Notes under the pieces: model-generated | The model's input: only the letters and a program-made list of their open reading frames with translations | Databases searched by the model: none | What the model was told of the DNA's origin: nothing | Position numbers and translations under genes: made by a program | Shown here: one piece after another, positions 1 through 6,331 of the stretch | How the letters are laid out: every line of letters starts with the position of its first letter | Position numbering within the stretch: the stretch's first letter is position 1 | Assembly (NCBI GenBank): GCA_039961635.1 | Contig: JABRWB010000001.1 | Span: 1-64,000, forward strand | Length of the DNA stretch: 64,000 nucleotides | Direction of reading: 5' to 3' | Source of the DNA: a bacterium | Lineage (GTDB): Bacteria > 4484-113 > JAGGVC01

Positions 1-42
1 GGATCCAACCTTCGCCTTCGCCTTCACCGCTGCTTCTGCCAT
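1..42 (-). CDS. 5' end of an unidentified protein (runs off the window)
   Basis: Only the first 14 codons are present (M-A-E-A-A-V-K-A-K-A-K-V-G-S), reading leftward off the window. The start is supported by a near-perfect Shine-Dalgarno sequence (AAGGAGGT at 55..48, 5 nt before the ATG) and a TATAAT -10 element further upstream. The Ala/Lys-rich start would fit a ribosomal or nucleoid protein, but the fragment is too short to identify. An overlapping ATG at 47..45 runs into a stop after seven codons and is not the start. Confidence 0.5.
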   Translation of the reverse strand, partial: MAEAAVKAKAKVGS

Positions 43-47
43 TCCAT

Positions 48-73
48 ACCTCCTTGCCTGAAAACCTATTATA
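48..73 (-). promoter_or_regulatory. -10 element and strong RBS for the leftward partial gene
   Basis: Read on the minus strand: TATAAT at 73..68, then about 12 nt, then AAGGAGGT at 55..48. No good -35 hexamer is visible at the expected distance. The predicted transcription start is near position 61. Confidence 0.45.
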
Positions 74-130
74 CGTCAGACATGAAGGCTAGTTGTACAG
101 CTTGATAGATTGGCAAAACGGCCAAAATAG

Positions 131-658
131 GTGCACTCACAAATTCAAAAGCTTGCAAATGGGGCGCACAAAAGTGGACTATTGGTTCGACTATTGGAAT
201 TGTCATTGCTTATTCCAAGCCAAAACCCAAATCGGTTTATGAAGGAAGCATTGGAAAAGCAGGAACTACTATTTCTAGCATCCTTGCGGTATTTACCAAA
301 CCGGCATAAAGTTAAAGGAACAATAATTAATCTATGCGATAAATATTCACTAAAACTAGATCCAGATTATTACTCAGAGCGATGGGATAAATTATATAGT
401 TCTAAAGCACGTTGCAAATTCACAAATAGCGTAAAAACCTCTGTGATTATCCGAGATAGAAATCAATGCCAGTATTGCAACGCCAAAAGATACATTGAAG
501 TTCACCATGTGCTGCCATACTCTGTAGGAAAGACTAATAGCATTTGGAATTTGGTGTGTGCATGTCGTAAATGTAATAAAGAAATAAGCTCAAATATCGT
601 TTTGCCGCTTAATTGGTGGTTATTACATCCAGAGTCCAGAAACGGACCAAATTGCTGA
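131..658 (+). CDS. HNH endonuclease
   Basis: The 175-residue protein has a C-terminal HNH nuclease module at about residues 105-160. It shows the zinc ligands CQYC, the catalytic motif EVHHVLPYS, a central Asn in the NSIWNLV segment, and a second knuckle CRKCN. These are the hallmarks of small HNH nucleases that cut or nick DNA. The first 100 residues are basic and do not match a domain I recognise. The start is uncertain: the GTG at 131 directly follows a stop codon and lacks a good RBS; an ATG at 239 would still keep the whole nuclease module. The gene is markedly AT-rich with A/T-ending codons, unlike everything after 1.4 kb, which suggests recent transfer. Neighbours are two small paralogous proteins on the opposite strand. 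Its biological target is unknown. Confidence 0.8.
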   Translation: MHSQIQKLANGAHKSGLLVRLLELSLLIPSQNPNRFMKEALEKQELLFLASLRYLPNRHKVKGTIINLCDKYSLKLDPDYYSERWDKLYSSKARCKFTNSVKTSVIIRDRNQCQYCNAKRYIEVHHVLPYSVGKTNSIWNLVCACRKCNKEISSNIVLPLNWWLLHPESRNGPNC

Positions 659-680
659 GTAGCCATAATTACCCTCTTTT

Positions 681-890
681 TTATGGCATAGGCCTTTTTC
701 CCTTATTCCACTCCTCTTCCGATACGCAGTCTGCAAAAGTATAGTCGCAGTCTAGATATTTCCATGCGCTATCCTCAAGAAGTGAAGCCTTGTATATGGC
801 CTTTTCACAGGCACATTCCTTGCTATCAGAATCTACTTCAACTCGAACCCTATAGTATTCAGACTTCAAAACTTCGCAATGGAATTTCAT
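681..890 (-). CDS. Small protein, paralogue of the gene at 979-1161
   Basis: About 69 residues from the ATG at 890 (MKFHCEVLKSEYYRV...), which has AAGGATG a few nt upstream; longer starts (ATG 899, TTG 911) are possible. It aligns along its length with the protein at 979-1161: HC-x-V near the start, a Tyr-rich strand, a Val-rich segment with S and E, an A-rich helix, then W-x-Y-x-DC-x-Y near the end. The alternating strand/helix pattern vaguely recalls small DpnD/PcfM-type proteins, but I do not recognise the family. It is acidic and AT-rich and lies tail to tail with the HNH gene. Function unknown. Confidence 0.55.
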   Translation of the reverse strand: MKFHCEVLKSEYYRVRVEVDSDSKECACEKAIYKASLLEDSAWKYLDCDYTFADCVSEEEWNKGKRPMP

Positions 891-978
891 TTCACACATC
901 CTTGGATTCAATCAATCGCTAATTCAGAAATAAATTGTGACCCGTGGGACTCTGGGCGCGTACTTTACCACTATCGGC

Positions 979-1161
979 TCAGATCTGCACCTTGTCGTAT
1001 TCGCAGTCAATGTAATCCCACTGGCGATTCCACAATTCGAGAACTCTATTGGCAACTATCGACACGGTTTCATGCTTGCTTGCAGCCTTGACATTTAATT
1101 CAAGTAGATAGTGCTCGGTATTGAAAACCCGGCAATGATACTCGGAATCACGTTTACGCAT
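979..1161 (-). CDS. Small protein, paralogue of the gene at 681-890
   Basis: About 60 residues. The ATG at 1161 is chosen because GGAG sits 7 nt upstream; an in-frame start at 1206 would add 15 residues (M-S-G-L-I-Q...). It shares with its neighbour the pattern YHCRV..., a central A-x-S-K-H-E-T segment, an A-rich helix and W-D-Y-I-D-C-E-Y at the C-terminus. The two genes are in tandem on the minus strand, about 90 bp apart, so they probably arose by local duplication. Both conserve one N-terminal Cys and one Cys in the DC motif. No known family is recognised. Confidence 0.5.
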   Translation of the reverse strand: MRKRDSEYHCRVFNTEHYLLELNVKAASKHETVSIVANRVLELWNRQWDYIDCEYDKVQI

Positions 1162-1250
1162 CTGATGGCTCCATTGAATACGAATTATCTGGATAAGCCC
1201 AGACAAGGCATAATACCGAAGCTTGCCTTAGAATATAATCTATATGATGT

Positions 1251-1268
1251 TTGATCTAATAGGATCAA
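1251..1268. repeat. Short inverted repeat upstream of the small paralogues
   Basis: TTGATC and GATCAA form perfect 6-bp arms around a 6-nt spacer (TAATAG), about 90 bp upstream of the minus-strand start at 1161. It may be an operator, but 6-bp arms in AT-rich DNA can arise by chance. Confidence 0.25.
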
Positions 1269-1416
1269 GATACGTGTTGGTTCACAAGTCCAGCCCCGCA
1301 CCAAACGACCTTTCCCACCCCCGACCCCACCCGCGCATTCAATTCATGCACGGGAATTCCTAACGATGCTTCCGAGATTTGAAGGCGAATCCATTCTGAC
1401 AACGCTTTGAGCCAAT

Positions 1417-1644
1417 ATGCGCCGCCGGCAGGCGCTTGCAAGCCTCGTGTTCTGCCACTTCCGGGCGGGCGGAATCCTGGCGATGCCGCTGGGCGCGCTG
1501 GGCGTGCGCAACGACGAGTCGCTTGAAATCCTGTTCGAGCCGGACGAGGATATGCCTTATTTGGACGCGACGGTCGGCGACGCGATCGAGTACCTTTTAT
1601 TCACGTGGTCCCACGGAAAAAACAAACGGGAGGACGCGGCCTAG
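1417..1644 (+). CDS. Hypothetical protein, possibly the 3' part of a broken gene
   Basis: A 75-residue acidic protein with GC-rich coding bias like the host chromosome. The C-terminal half (ILFEPDEDMPYLDATVGDAI...) reads like a real folded protein. The same frame is open upstream from an ATG at 1366 for 14 codons (MLPRFEGESILTTL), interrupted by TGA at 1408-1410, three codons before this ATG. Either translation starts at 1417, or a longer gene of about 92 codons carries a nonsense codon. No RBS is obvious at 1417. The family is not recognised. It overlaps the convergent VOC gene by a few bases. Confidence 0.45.
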   Translation: MRRRQALASLVFCHFRAGGILAMPLGALGVRNDESLEILFEPDEDMPYLDATVGDAIEYLLFTWSHGKNKREDAA

Positions 1645-2300
1645 CCGTCGTCTTCGCCGTCGTCTTCCATTTCGGGGCACGTGCAGTTGCCGCCGCACAT
1701 CGAGGCGCAGCCGTCCCCGCACATGCAGTTGTGGCCGCCGGACATTTCCATTCCGTCCATTCCTTTGGGCGTAACCAGCCAGATCTGGTTGCCTTCCGGG
1801 TCGCCTATGGCCGAAACCGTGGCCGGGCCGACGTCCATCGGAGGCATCCAGCCGGTCGCGCCGTGTGCAACCGCCCAGTCGTACGCGGCCTGCGGCTCGT
1901 ACACGACGAACTGCAGGACGAACGCGCTCGTGCGGTCGGCCGGAAGCTCTAGCTGCATCTTTTTGGCGTCACCGAAGCACACGGTCGTGTCGCCCTCGCT
2001 GCAGTAGATCGAGACGCCGTGCTGGGCGCCGTAATCCATGAAAACGGAAAGGCCGAAGGTTTCGGCGTACCACTTGCGCATCATCTCGTAGTCGTCGCAG
2101 AGGATGAACACGTCCGGGTAGGCGAAGGACGGGCCCGCGAAGCCCGCGGGCTTCATATACATCGGCGCGCCCTGGTGGCCGCCGTGCATTTCGGCGGCGG
2201 AGGCGGCGTCGGGATGCTCCATGTGCTGGTCGGCGAACCCGGGCGCGGCTGCGAAAAGAACGAGCGCCAGAGCGGGTGCAATAAAGCGAAGCGAAATCAT
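1641..2300 (-). CDS. Exported VOC (glyoxalase-fold) protein with metal-ligand-rich termini
   Basis: 219 residues. A Sec signal peptide (about residues 1-23, cleavage after GFA) is followed by a His/Met-rich stretch (D-Q-H-M-E-H..., M-H-G-G-H, M-Y-M), a vicinal-oxygen-chelate domain at about 55-175 (strands FILCDDYEMMRKWYAE, GVSIYCSEG, FVLQFVVYEP, the loop DPEGNQIWLVTP), and a C-terminal tail with six Cys in 17 residues (C-M-C-x3-C-x3-C-x3-C-T-C) ending in an acidic E/D run. VOC proteins bind metals or small molecules; many are dioxygenases, isomerases or resistance proteins. The Met/His and Cys clusters suggest periplasmic metal (for example copper) binding, which is inference. The gene stands alone, with AGGGG upstream of the ATG. 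Confidence 0.75.
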   Translation of the reverse strand: MISLRFIAPALALVLFAAAPGFADQHMEHPDAASAAEMHGGHQGAPMYMKPAGFAGPSFAYPDVFILCDDYEMMRKWYAETFGLSVFMDYGAQHGVSIYCSEGDTTVCFGDAKKMQLELPADRTSAFVLQFVVYEPQAAYDWAVAHGATGWMPPMDVGPATVSAIGDPEGNQIWLVTPKGMDGMEMSGGHNCMCGDGCASMCGGNCTCPEMEDDGEDDG

Positions 2301-2336
2301 GTGTAGCCCCTTGATTGTGGATTGGGAAAGCTAATA

Positions 2337-2828
2337 CTACCCCTCCGGAGGAGGATTTGGCGAATCGGGCGGTCCAGCGGGTTCGACCGCGGGCTGCGCG
2401 ATCGGCGCGGGCGTGCGGCTCCGCGGGCCGAGCATCCATCCGGCGAGGGCATAGAATGCGCCGAAGATGAAGATGTAATGGAACATGAAATACCGCGCGA
2501 TTCCGGGGAAAAACGCGGGCTTGCCGGGCGGTGTCCCTTCGACCGCGAGCCACGCGATCATCGCGGCGCAGGTGAAGATGCCGGAGCCGAACGGCCGGAA
2601 CGCCGCGGCGATCAGCCCCAGAAGGGACAAAAGGAAAAGAATCATCAGAACGGCTTCGCGGGCGGGCGAGCGCCAAATCGGCTGCGGGCCGGCGAGTATC
2701 TGCGGGAGAAACGAGACGAGCATCGCGACGCCCGCCCCGCCGCCGAGAATGCGGCAGATCCAAAGGAAGTAATTCCCGAAAAACAACCGGGCGATCCTTG
2801 CGCGGGGTGGCATCGAAGGGCGGGACAT
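2337..2828 (-). CDS. Four-helix membrane protein of unknown function
   Basis: 163 residues with four predicted transmembrane segments (about 30-48, 58-78, 82-97, 112-132), a basic cytoplasmic N-terminus and a Pro-rich C-terminal tail ending PPDSPNPPPEG. The second loop contains EGTPPGKPAFFPG. A TATAAT element at 2845..2840 on the minus strand ends 11 nt before the ATG with no Shine-Dalgarno sequence, so the mRNA leader must be very short. The family is not recognised. Confidence 0.6.
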   Translation of the reverse strand: MSRPSMPPRARIARLFFGNYFLWICRILGGGAGVAMLVSFLPQILAGPQPIWRSPAREAVLMILFLLSLLGLIAAAFRPFGSGIFTCAAMIAWLAVEGTPPGKPAFFPGIARYFMFHYIFIFGAFYALAGWMLGPRSRTPAPIAQPAVEPAGPPDSPNPPPEG

Positions 2829-2944
2829 GTCGAAGCGGGATTATACCGCGCCGGCCGGAGTCATTCCTCAAAAGCATCCTGCGCGTGTGTTTGCGCGCCG
2901 GGCGGGCCACGCAGTACATCGGCGAATTCCCGCTTGGCCATTTC

Positions 2945-3280
2945 TCACGAAGCGATGGCGAGCATCGCGCATTCAAGCGTCCTGCCGACGTCGTTGAATT
3001 CGAATCCGTTGACCTTCAGGAAAACCATCGCCGTCATAAATGCCGTTCTTTTGTTCCCATCAATGAAAGGATGATTTTTCGCAATGTGAAATGCATATGC
3101 CGCCGCCATTTCGAAAATATCCCTGTGCAGATACTCGCCGCCGAACGAAGCTTTCGTCATCGTAAGCGCGGATTCCAGCATGCCGAAATCGGCAAGTCCA
3201 GGTTCGCCGCCGAATTGCCTAATCATCTCCCCGTGAATTGCCAATACCTGCTCGCGTGAAACGAATTTGATGCGAACCAT
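2945..3280 (-). CDS. doc: Doc-type (death-on-curing, Fic fold) toxin, probably C-terminally truncated
   Basis: 111 residues. The Fic/Doc signature HIAKNHPFIDGNKRTA (about residues 65-80) is complete: the catalytic His and the GNKR anion-binding loop. Doc toxins phosphorylate EF-Tu and halt translation. It starts 3 nt after the stop of the antitoxin gene, so the two are coupled. The frame stops at TGA (2947..2945) just where family members still have an alpha-helix. The same frame continues past the stop with EMAKREFADVLRGPP and ends about 27 codons later, which looks like the missing C-terminal helix. A single nonsense change (or a sequencing error) is therefore likely; the active-site part remains intact. 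Confidence 0.85.
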   Translation of the reverse strand: MVRIKFVSREQVLAIHGEMIRQFGGEPGLADFGMLESALTMTKASFGGEYLHRDIFEMAAAYAFHIAKNHPFIDGNKRTAFMTAMVFLKVNGFEFNDVGRTLECAMLAIAS

Positions 3281-3283
3281 TTG

Positions 3284-3511
3284 CTACTCAGCGAGTTTCT
3301 TCAAGGTTTCGTAATGCCTTGCCGTGAGCTCCGCGAGCGCTGTCTTGAATTCTTCTTCGCTTATTGCCGCTTCCGCGGGTCGAATCAAAAGCTCGGAGCC
3401 GTTGGTTCGAATTTCAACTTCGGTATCCGCGTTAAAGCCGACAAGCTCCAGAATCGGCTTGTCAATCACAATCGCCAGGCTGTTTCCGTGCTTCACCAGT
3501 TTCTTGCGCAT
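3284..3511 (-). CDS. AbrB/MazE-type antitoxin of the Doc module
   Basis: 75 residues. The N-terminal half (KKLVKHGNSLAIVIDKPIL) is a swapped-hairpin AbrB/SpoVT DNA-binding domain like MazE, PemI and related antitoxins. The C-terminal half (SEEEFKTALAELTARHY) is the helical tail that would wrap around the toxin. GGAGG lies 7 nt before the ATG. The partner Doc gene follows at once. Antitoxins of this type repress their own operon, and an 11-bp inverted repeat lies right at the predicted transcription start. Confidence 0.88.
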   Translation of the reverse strand: MRKKLVKHGNSLAIVIDKPILELVGFNADTEVEIRTNGSELLIRPAEAAISEEEFKTALAELTARHYETLKKLAE

Positions 3512-3527
3512 CGCGCACCTCCGTATG

Positions 3528-3558
3528 TACGATGTATCACCATTGGAGATACATCGTA
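3528..3558. promoter_or_regulatory. Operator of the toxin-antitoxin operon
   Basis: A perfect 11-bp inverted repeat, TACGATGTATC / GATACATCGTA, with a 9-nt spacer. It sits between the -10 element and the antitoxin start and covers the predicted transcription start (about 3557), as expected for autorepression by the AbrB-type antitoxin. Confidence 0.75.
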
Positions 3559-3563
3559 TTTAC

Positions 3564-3592
3564 ATTGTATTTACGAAGGACCGGTTTGTCAA
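3564..3592 (-). promoter_or_regulatory. Sigma-70 type promoter of the toxin-antitoxin operon
   Basis: On the minus strand: TTGACA at 3592..3587, a 17-nt spacer, TACAAT at 3569..3564. This is a near-consensus promoter, directly followed by the operator palindrome. Confidence 0.8.
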
Positions 3593-3601
3593 GCTTCGGT
3601 T

Positions 3602-4780
3602 TCACTTTCGCAAGTATTCGCGAAGCCTGCGCATCGCTTCTTCCAGCTCAGCTTCGGCGTAGGTCAGACTGATGCGGAAAAAGCCCTCGCCGCTTGGGCC
3701 GTAGCCCCGGCCCGGAGCGATCAGCACGCCGGTTTTTTCCAGCAGCTCCGCCGCGAACGCGATGCTGTCGGTGACGCCCGGCGGAAGCGGGCTCCATACA
3801 TACAGCGAGGCCGCGGGCGGCGTCACTTCTATTCCGCATTCCCGAAGCGCGCCGCAAACCATGTCGCGCCGCGCGCGCATACGCTCCCGGTTTTCGCTCA
3901 TCCAACCCGAGGCGTCGGGATGGTTCAGCCCCGCGGCCGCGGCGTCCGCGATCGCGCCGAATTGCGAGGTGTCCAGATTGCTTTTAATCGCCGCCAGCGC
4001 GCCGACAAGCTCCGCGTTGCCGCACGCCCAGCCGATCCGCCAACCGGTCATGTTGAATATTTTCGAAAAGCTGTGGAATTCTATCGCGCAGTCCATCGCG
4101 CCCGGCGCGGCAAGAAGGCTCGCGGGCCGGTTCTCGATTCCGTAATAATTCTCGCTGTACGCGAGGTCGCTGCCCAGCCAAACGTCGTTTTTTTGCGCCC
4201 ACTCGACAAGGCCGTCGTAGTATTCCTTCGGAGCGACCGCGCCCGTGGGATTGCCGGGATGGTTGACCCAAAGTATGTTCGCGCGGGCCGTGACGTCCGC
4301 CGGGATCGTGTGGTAATCCAAAAGGAATCCGTTCGAAGGAAGAAGCGGCCGGAAGTACGCCTCCCCCCCCGCAAATCCGGAAATGATGGACGCGACCATG
4401 TATCCCGGCTCGTGGTGGATGGACAATCCGCCCGGATCCACGACACCGAACGTCAAGTGCGCAATGCCTTCCTTCGCGCCTATAAGGCAGAGCACGTTTT
4501 CCGGAGTGAGCTCGACCCCGAACCTGCGATTCATGTACTCGATTATGTTCTCCGTGAAAAACGAAGTGCCGCGGTAAGGAGGATAACGGTGGTATTTCGA
4601 ATCCGAAAGCCGCCTGGCCGCGTCCTCGATGACGAAGGGCGGCGAGGGCAAATCGGGATCGCCGATCGACAGGCGGATTACGTCGATCCCGCGCGCACGG
4701 GCGGCCTGCTCGGCCTTATCGAGCTCGGCAAACAGATAAGGCGGCGAGTCAGTCACCCGCCGCGAGAGTGTTCTAGGCAT
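3602..4780 (-). CDS. dapL: PLP-dependent aminotransferase, LL-diaminopimelate aminotransferase-like
   Basis: 392 residues, class I/II aminotransferase over the full length. The N-terminus (RVTDSPPYLFAELDKAEQ) and SIGDPDLPSPP match the DapL2-type LL-diaminopimelate aminotransferases, which make LL-DAP for lysine and peptidoglycan directly from tetrahydrodipicolinate. Other motifs are HRYPPYRG, LIGAKEGIAHL, WVNHPGNPTGA (PLP-binding Asn), and SFSKIFNMTGWRIGW with the Schiff-base Lys at about residue 240. The ATG has GGAG upstream, and a TATAAT lies at 4813..4808. The gene stands alone. An aspartate or alanine aminotransferase role cannot be excluded; the family call is firm, the substrate less so. 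Confidence 0.8.
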   Translation of the reverse strand: MPRTLSRRVTDSPPYLFAELDKAEQAARARGIDVIRLSIGDPDLPSPPFVIEDAARRLSDSKYHRYPPYRGTSFFTENIIEYMNRRFGVELTPENVLCLIGAKEGIAHLTFGVVDPGGLSIHHEPGYMVASIISGFAGGEAYFRPLLPSNGFLLDYHTIPADVTARANILWVNHPGNPTGAVAPKEYYDGLVEWAQKNDVWLGSDLAYSENYYGIENRPASLLAAPGAMDCAIEFHSFSKIFNMTGWRIGWACGNAELVGALAAIKSNLDTSQFGAIADAAAAGLNHPDASGWMSENRERMRARRDMVCGALRECGIEVTPPAASLYVWSPLPPGVTDSIAFAAELLEKTGVLIAPGRGYGPSGEGFFRISLTYAEAELEEAMRRLREYLRK

Positions 4781-4807
4781 AATCGCTCCGATGTTGAAGT
4801 CGGCGGG

Positions 4808-4838
4808 ATTATATATGGAATTGCGACGAGGCGATCAA
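4808..4838 (-). promoter_or_regulatory. Promoter of the dapL-like gene
   Basis: TTGATC (4838..4833), a 19-nt spacer, TATAAT (4813..4808) on the minus strand. The -10 is perfect; the -35 and spacing are suboptimal. Confidence 0.5.
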
Positions 4839-4962
4839 GGCCAGGCTCGGCGAGAAGTTTCCCGCACTGGCCAGCGCTACGCCCGGCGGCGGATGAGGGT
4901 AAGAACGGCGCGGGTGCGCCACCGGTTCGGTCGGACGGCCTGGCGGCGCGCGTCGCGCGCGG

Positions 4963-6309
4963 CTATTTCGGATAGTTTTCCGCGACGAACGCCTCGGCTT
5001 CTATTGCGGAGGCGATTTCGCCGCGGTCATGCGCTTCCGAAACCGCTTCGAGAATTCTGCCGATGAGCGGGCCGGTTTCATACCCCATTTCGAGCAGGCG
5101 CTTTCCGGTAATCGGCGGCGCGGAAACGTAATCGCGCGCGGCGGGCACTTCCGATTGCCAAAGACCTCCGATTTTCGCGAAAGCATCGGGCGTTACGCAT
5201 CCGCAAAATTCAAGCAGTTCCGCAGGCGCGATACCGCCTTGAATCGCGCGCTTCAGCGCGCGGCGGACTACGGGGCGCGATGAAGCCCCCCCCCCGTCCA
5301 CAGATTGAGCCGTCATCGAGAATATTCGCGCCCCCGCGGAAAGCTCCGACGCGCGGATAACTTCATCGTTCGAGAAGCGCAGCCTGTTGAACAATACGCG
5401 CGCCGCGCTTGCAGGCTCGCCTTTGCCGGAGCCGGGAAAGACGGCGGAATCCGAATCGAGGAAATAAAACAGCGCGTCGGCCCTTAGCCGCGGGGGACAC
5501 CTGTCAAGCGCGTCGTAAAACCCGGGAAGGGAATCCCATTTGGCCGCGAGTTCCGGAAACGCATCCGCCAGCTTTCGCATGCGCTCCAGGTGCCTGAAAA
5601 ACATGGAAGGGCGGGGGGACAGCTTCAGCCCCTTTAGCAATTCGTCGCGGATGCGCTCCGCCGAAATATGCTCAAGCGGGACGTGCTCGGATTCCTCTAC
5701 CATCTTTTGGTCAAGCTCCATTTCGAACCGGGCGGCGAACTGCGCGGCGCGAAGTATGCGCAGCGGGTCATCGGCGAACGAGCGCGGAAAAACCGTGCGA
5801 AGGATTTTCGCTTCCAAATCGGCCGCTCCTCCGGACGGGTCTACAAGCCCGCCGTCCGGCGAAGCCGCCATCGCGTTTATCGTGAAATCGCGGCGCATCA
5901 GATCCGCCTCTATGGGAAGCGAAGGGTCGAAAGTAACCGCGAAGTCGCGGTGGTGTTCCCCCGTAGACCGTTCGCTGCGCGGCAGCGCGATGTCGCAGCG
6001 CGCACGCGCGCGAAACTTCCAGCCCAGAAATTCGCAATCGGCATCCGGGCTGAACTTGAGCACGCCGAAACTTTTGCCGACCAAATCGCATTTGCCCAGC
6101 TTCGATAACTCGGATGCGAGTTCGTCCTGCGGAAGCCCGCAAACGACGTAATCCCGTTCCGTATCACTTTCCGATTCGAAACCTGCGCCGGCTTCGCCTT
6201 CGATGTATAGGCGAAATCGGGCGGGATCGCGCGGATCCGCGCCCGCAGCGCGCGCGGCGGCAACCGCGTCGCGCACCGCGCCGCCTACCAGGTACATCAC
6301 AGGTTCCAC
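4963..6309 (-). CDS. cca: CCA tRNA nucleotidyltransferase / poly(A) polymerase family
   Basis: 448 residues of the class II nucleotidyltransferase family that adds or repairs the 3' CCA of tRNAs (or adds poly(A)). Motifs: YLVGGAVRDA (residues 6-15), the metal-binding ERDYVV, RRDFTINAMA, and DPLRILRAAQFAARF, followed by the helical C-terminal region. Between the GG-AVRD loop and the ERDYVV strand is an insertion of roughly 35 residues (rich in A, R, E) where homologues usually have about 15. Neither tRNA in this window encodes CCA, so the organism needs this activity. The GTG at 6309 lies 6 nt after a TATAAT, pointing to a leaderless transcript. Confidence 0.88.
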   Translation of the reverse strand: MEPVMYLVGGAVRDAVAAARAAGADPRDPARFRLYIEGEAGAGFESESDTERDYVVCGLPQDELASELSKLGKCDLVGKSFGVLKFSPDADCEFLGWKFRARARCDIALPRSERSTGEHHRDFAVTFDPSLPIEADLMRRDFTINAMAASPDGGLVDPSGGAADLEAKILRTVFPRSFADDPLRILRAAQFAARFEMELDQKMVEESEHVPLEHISAERIRDELLKGLKLSPRPSMFFRHLERMRKLADAFPELAAKWDSLPGFYDALDRCPPRLRADALFYFLDSDSAVFPGSGKGEPASAARVLFNRLRFSNDEVIRASELSAGARIFSMTAQSVDGGGASSRPVVRRALKRAIQGGIAPAELLEFCGCVTPDAFAKIGGLWQSEVPAARDYVSAPPITGKRLLEMGYETGPLIGRILEAVSEAHDRGEIASAIEAEAFVAENYPK

Positions 6310-6315
6310 GGCGGG

Positions 6316-6321
6316 ATTATA
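6316..6321 (-). promoter_or_regulatory. -10 element for cca, leaderless arrangement
   Basis: TATAAT on the minus strand, 6 nt (CCCGCC) before the GTG start of cca. Transcription would begin at or within a base or two of the start codon. Confidence 0.6.
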
Positions 6322-6331
6322 CGCCTGGCGC

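Noticed and set aside
662-687. Hairpin GCCATAA...TTATGGC between HNH and the small gene as a terminator
   Set aside because: The 7-bp AT-rich stem with a 12-nt loop is too weak to call with confidence, and it overlaps the stop of the minus-strand gene.
1251-1268. Possible FNR box (TTGAT...ATCAA)
   Set aside because: The spacer between TTGAT and ATCAA is 8 nt, not 4, so it does not fit FNR; kept only as a weak inverted repeat.
3281-4975. A 564-codon open frame on the plus strand opposite the aminotransferase gene
   Set aside because: It is Arg-rich, has no recognisable domain and mirrors the GC-rich coding strand of dapL; a shadow frame.
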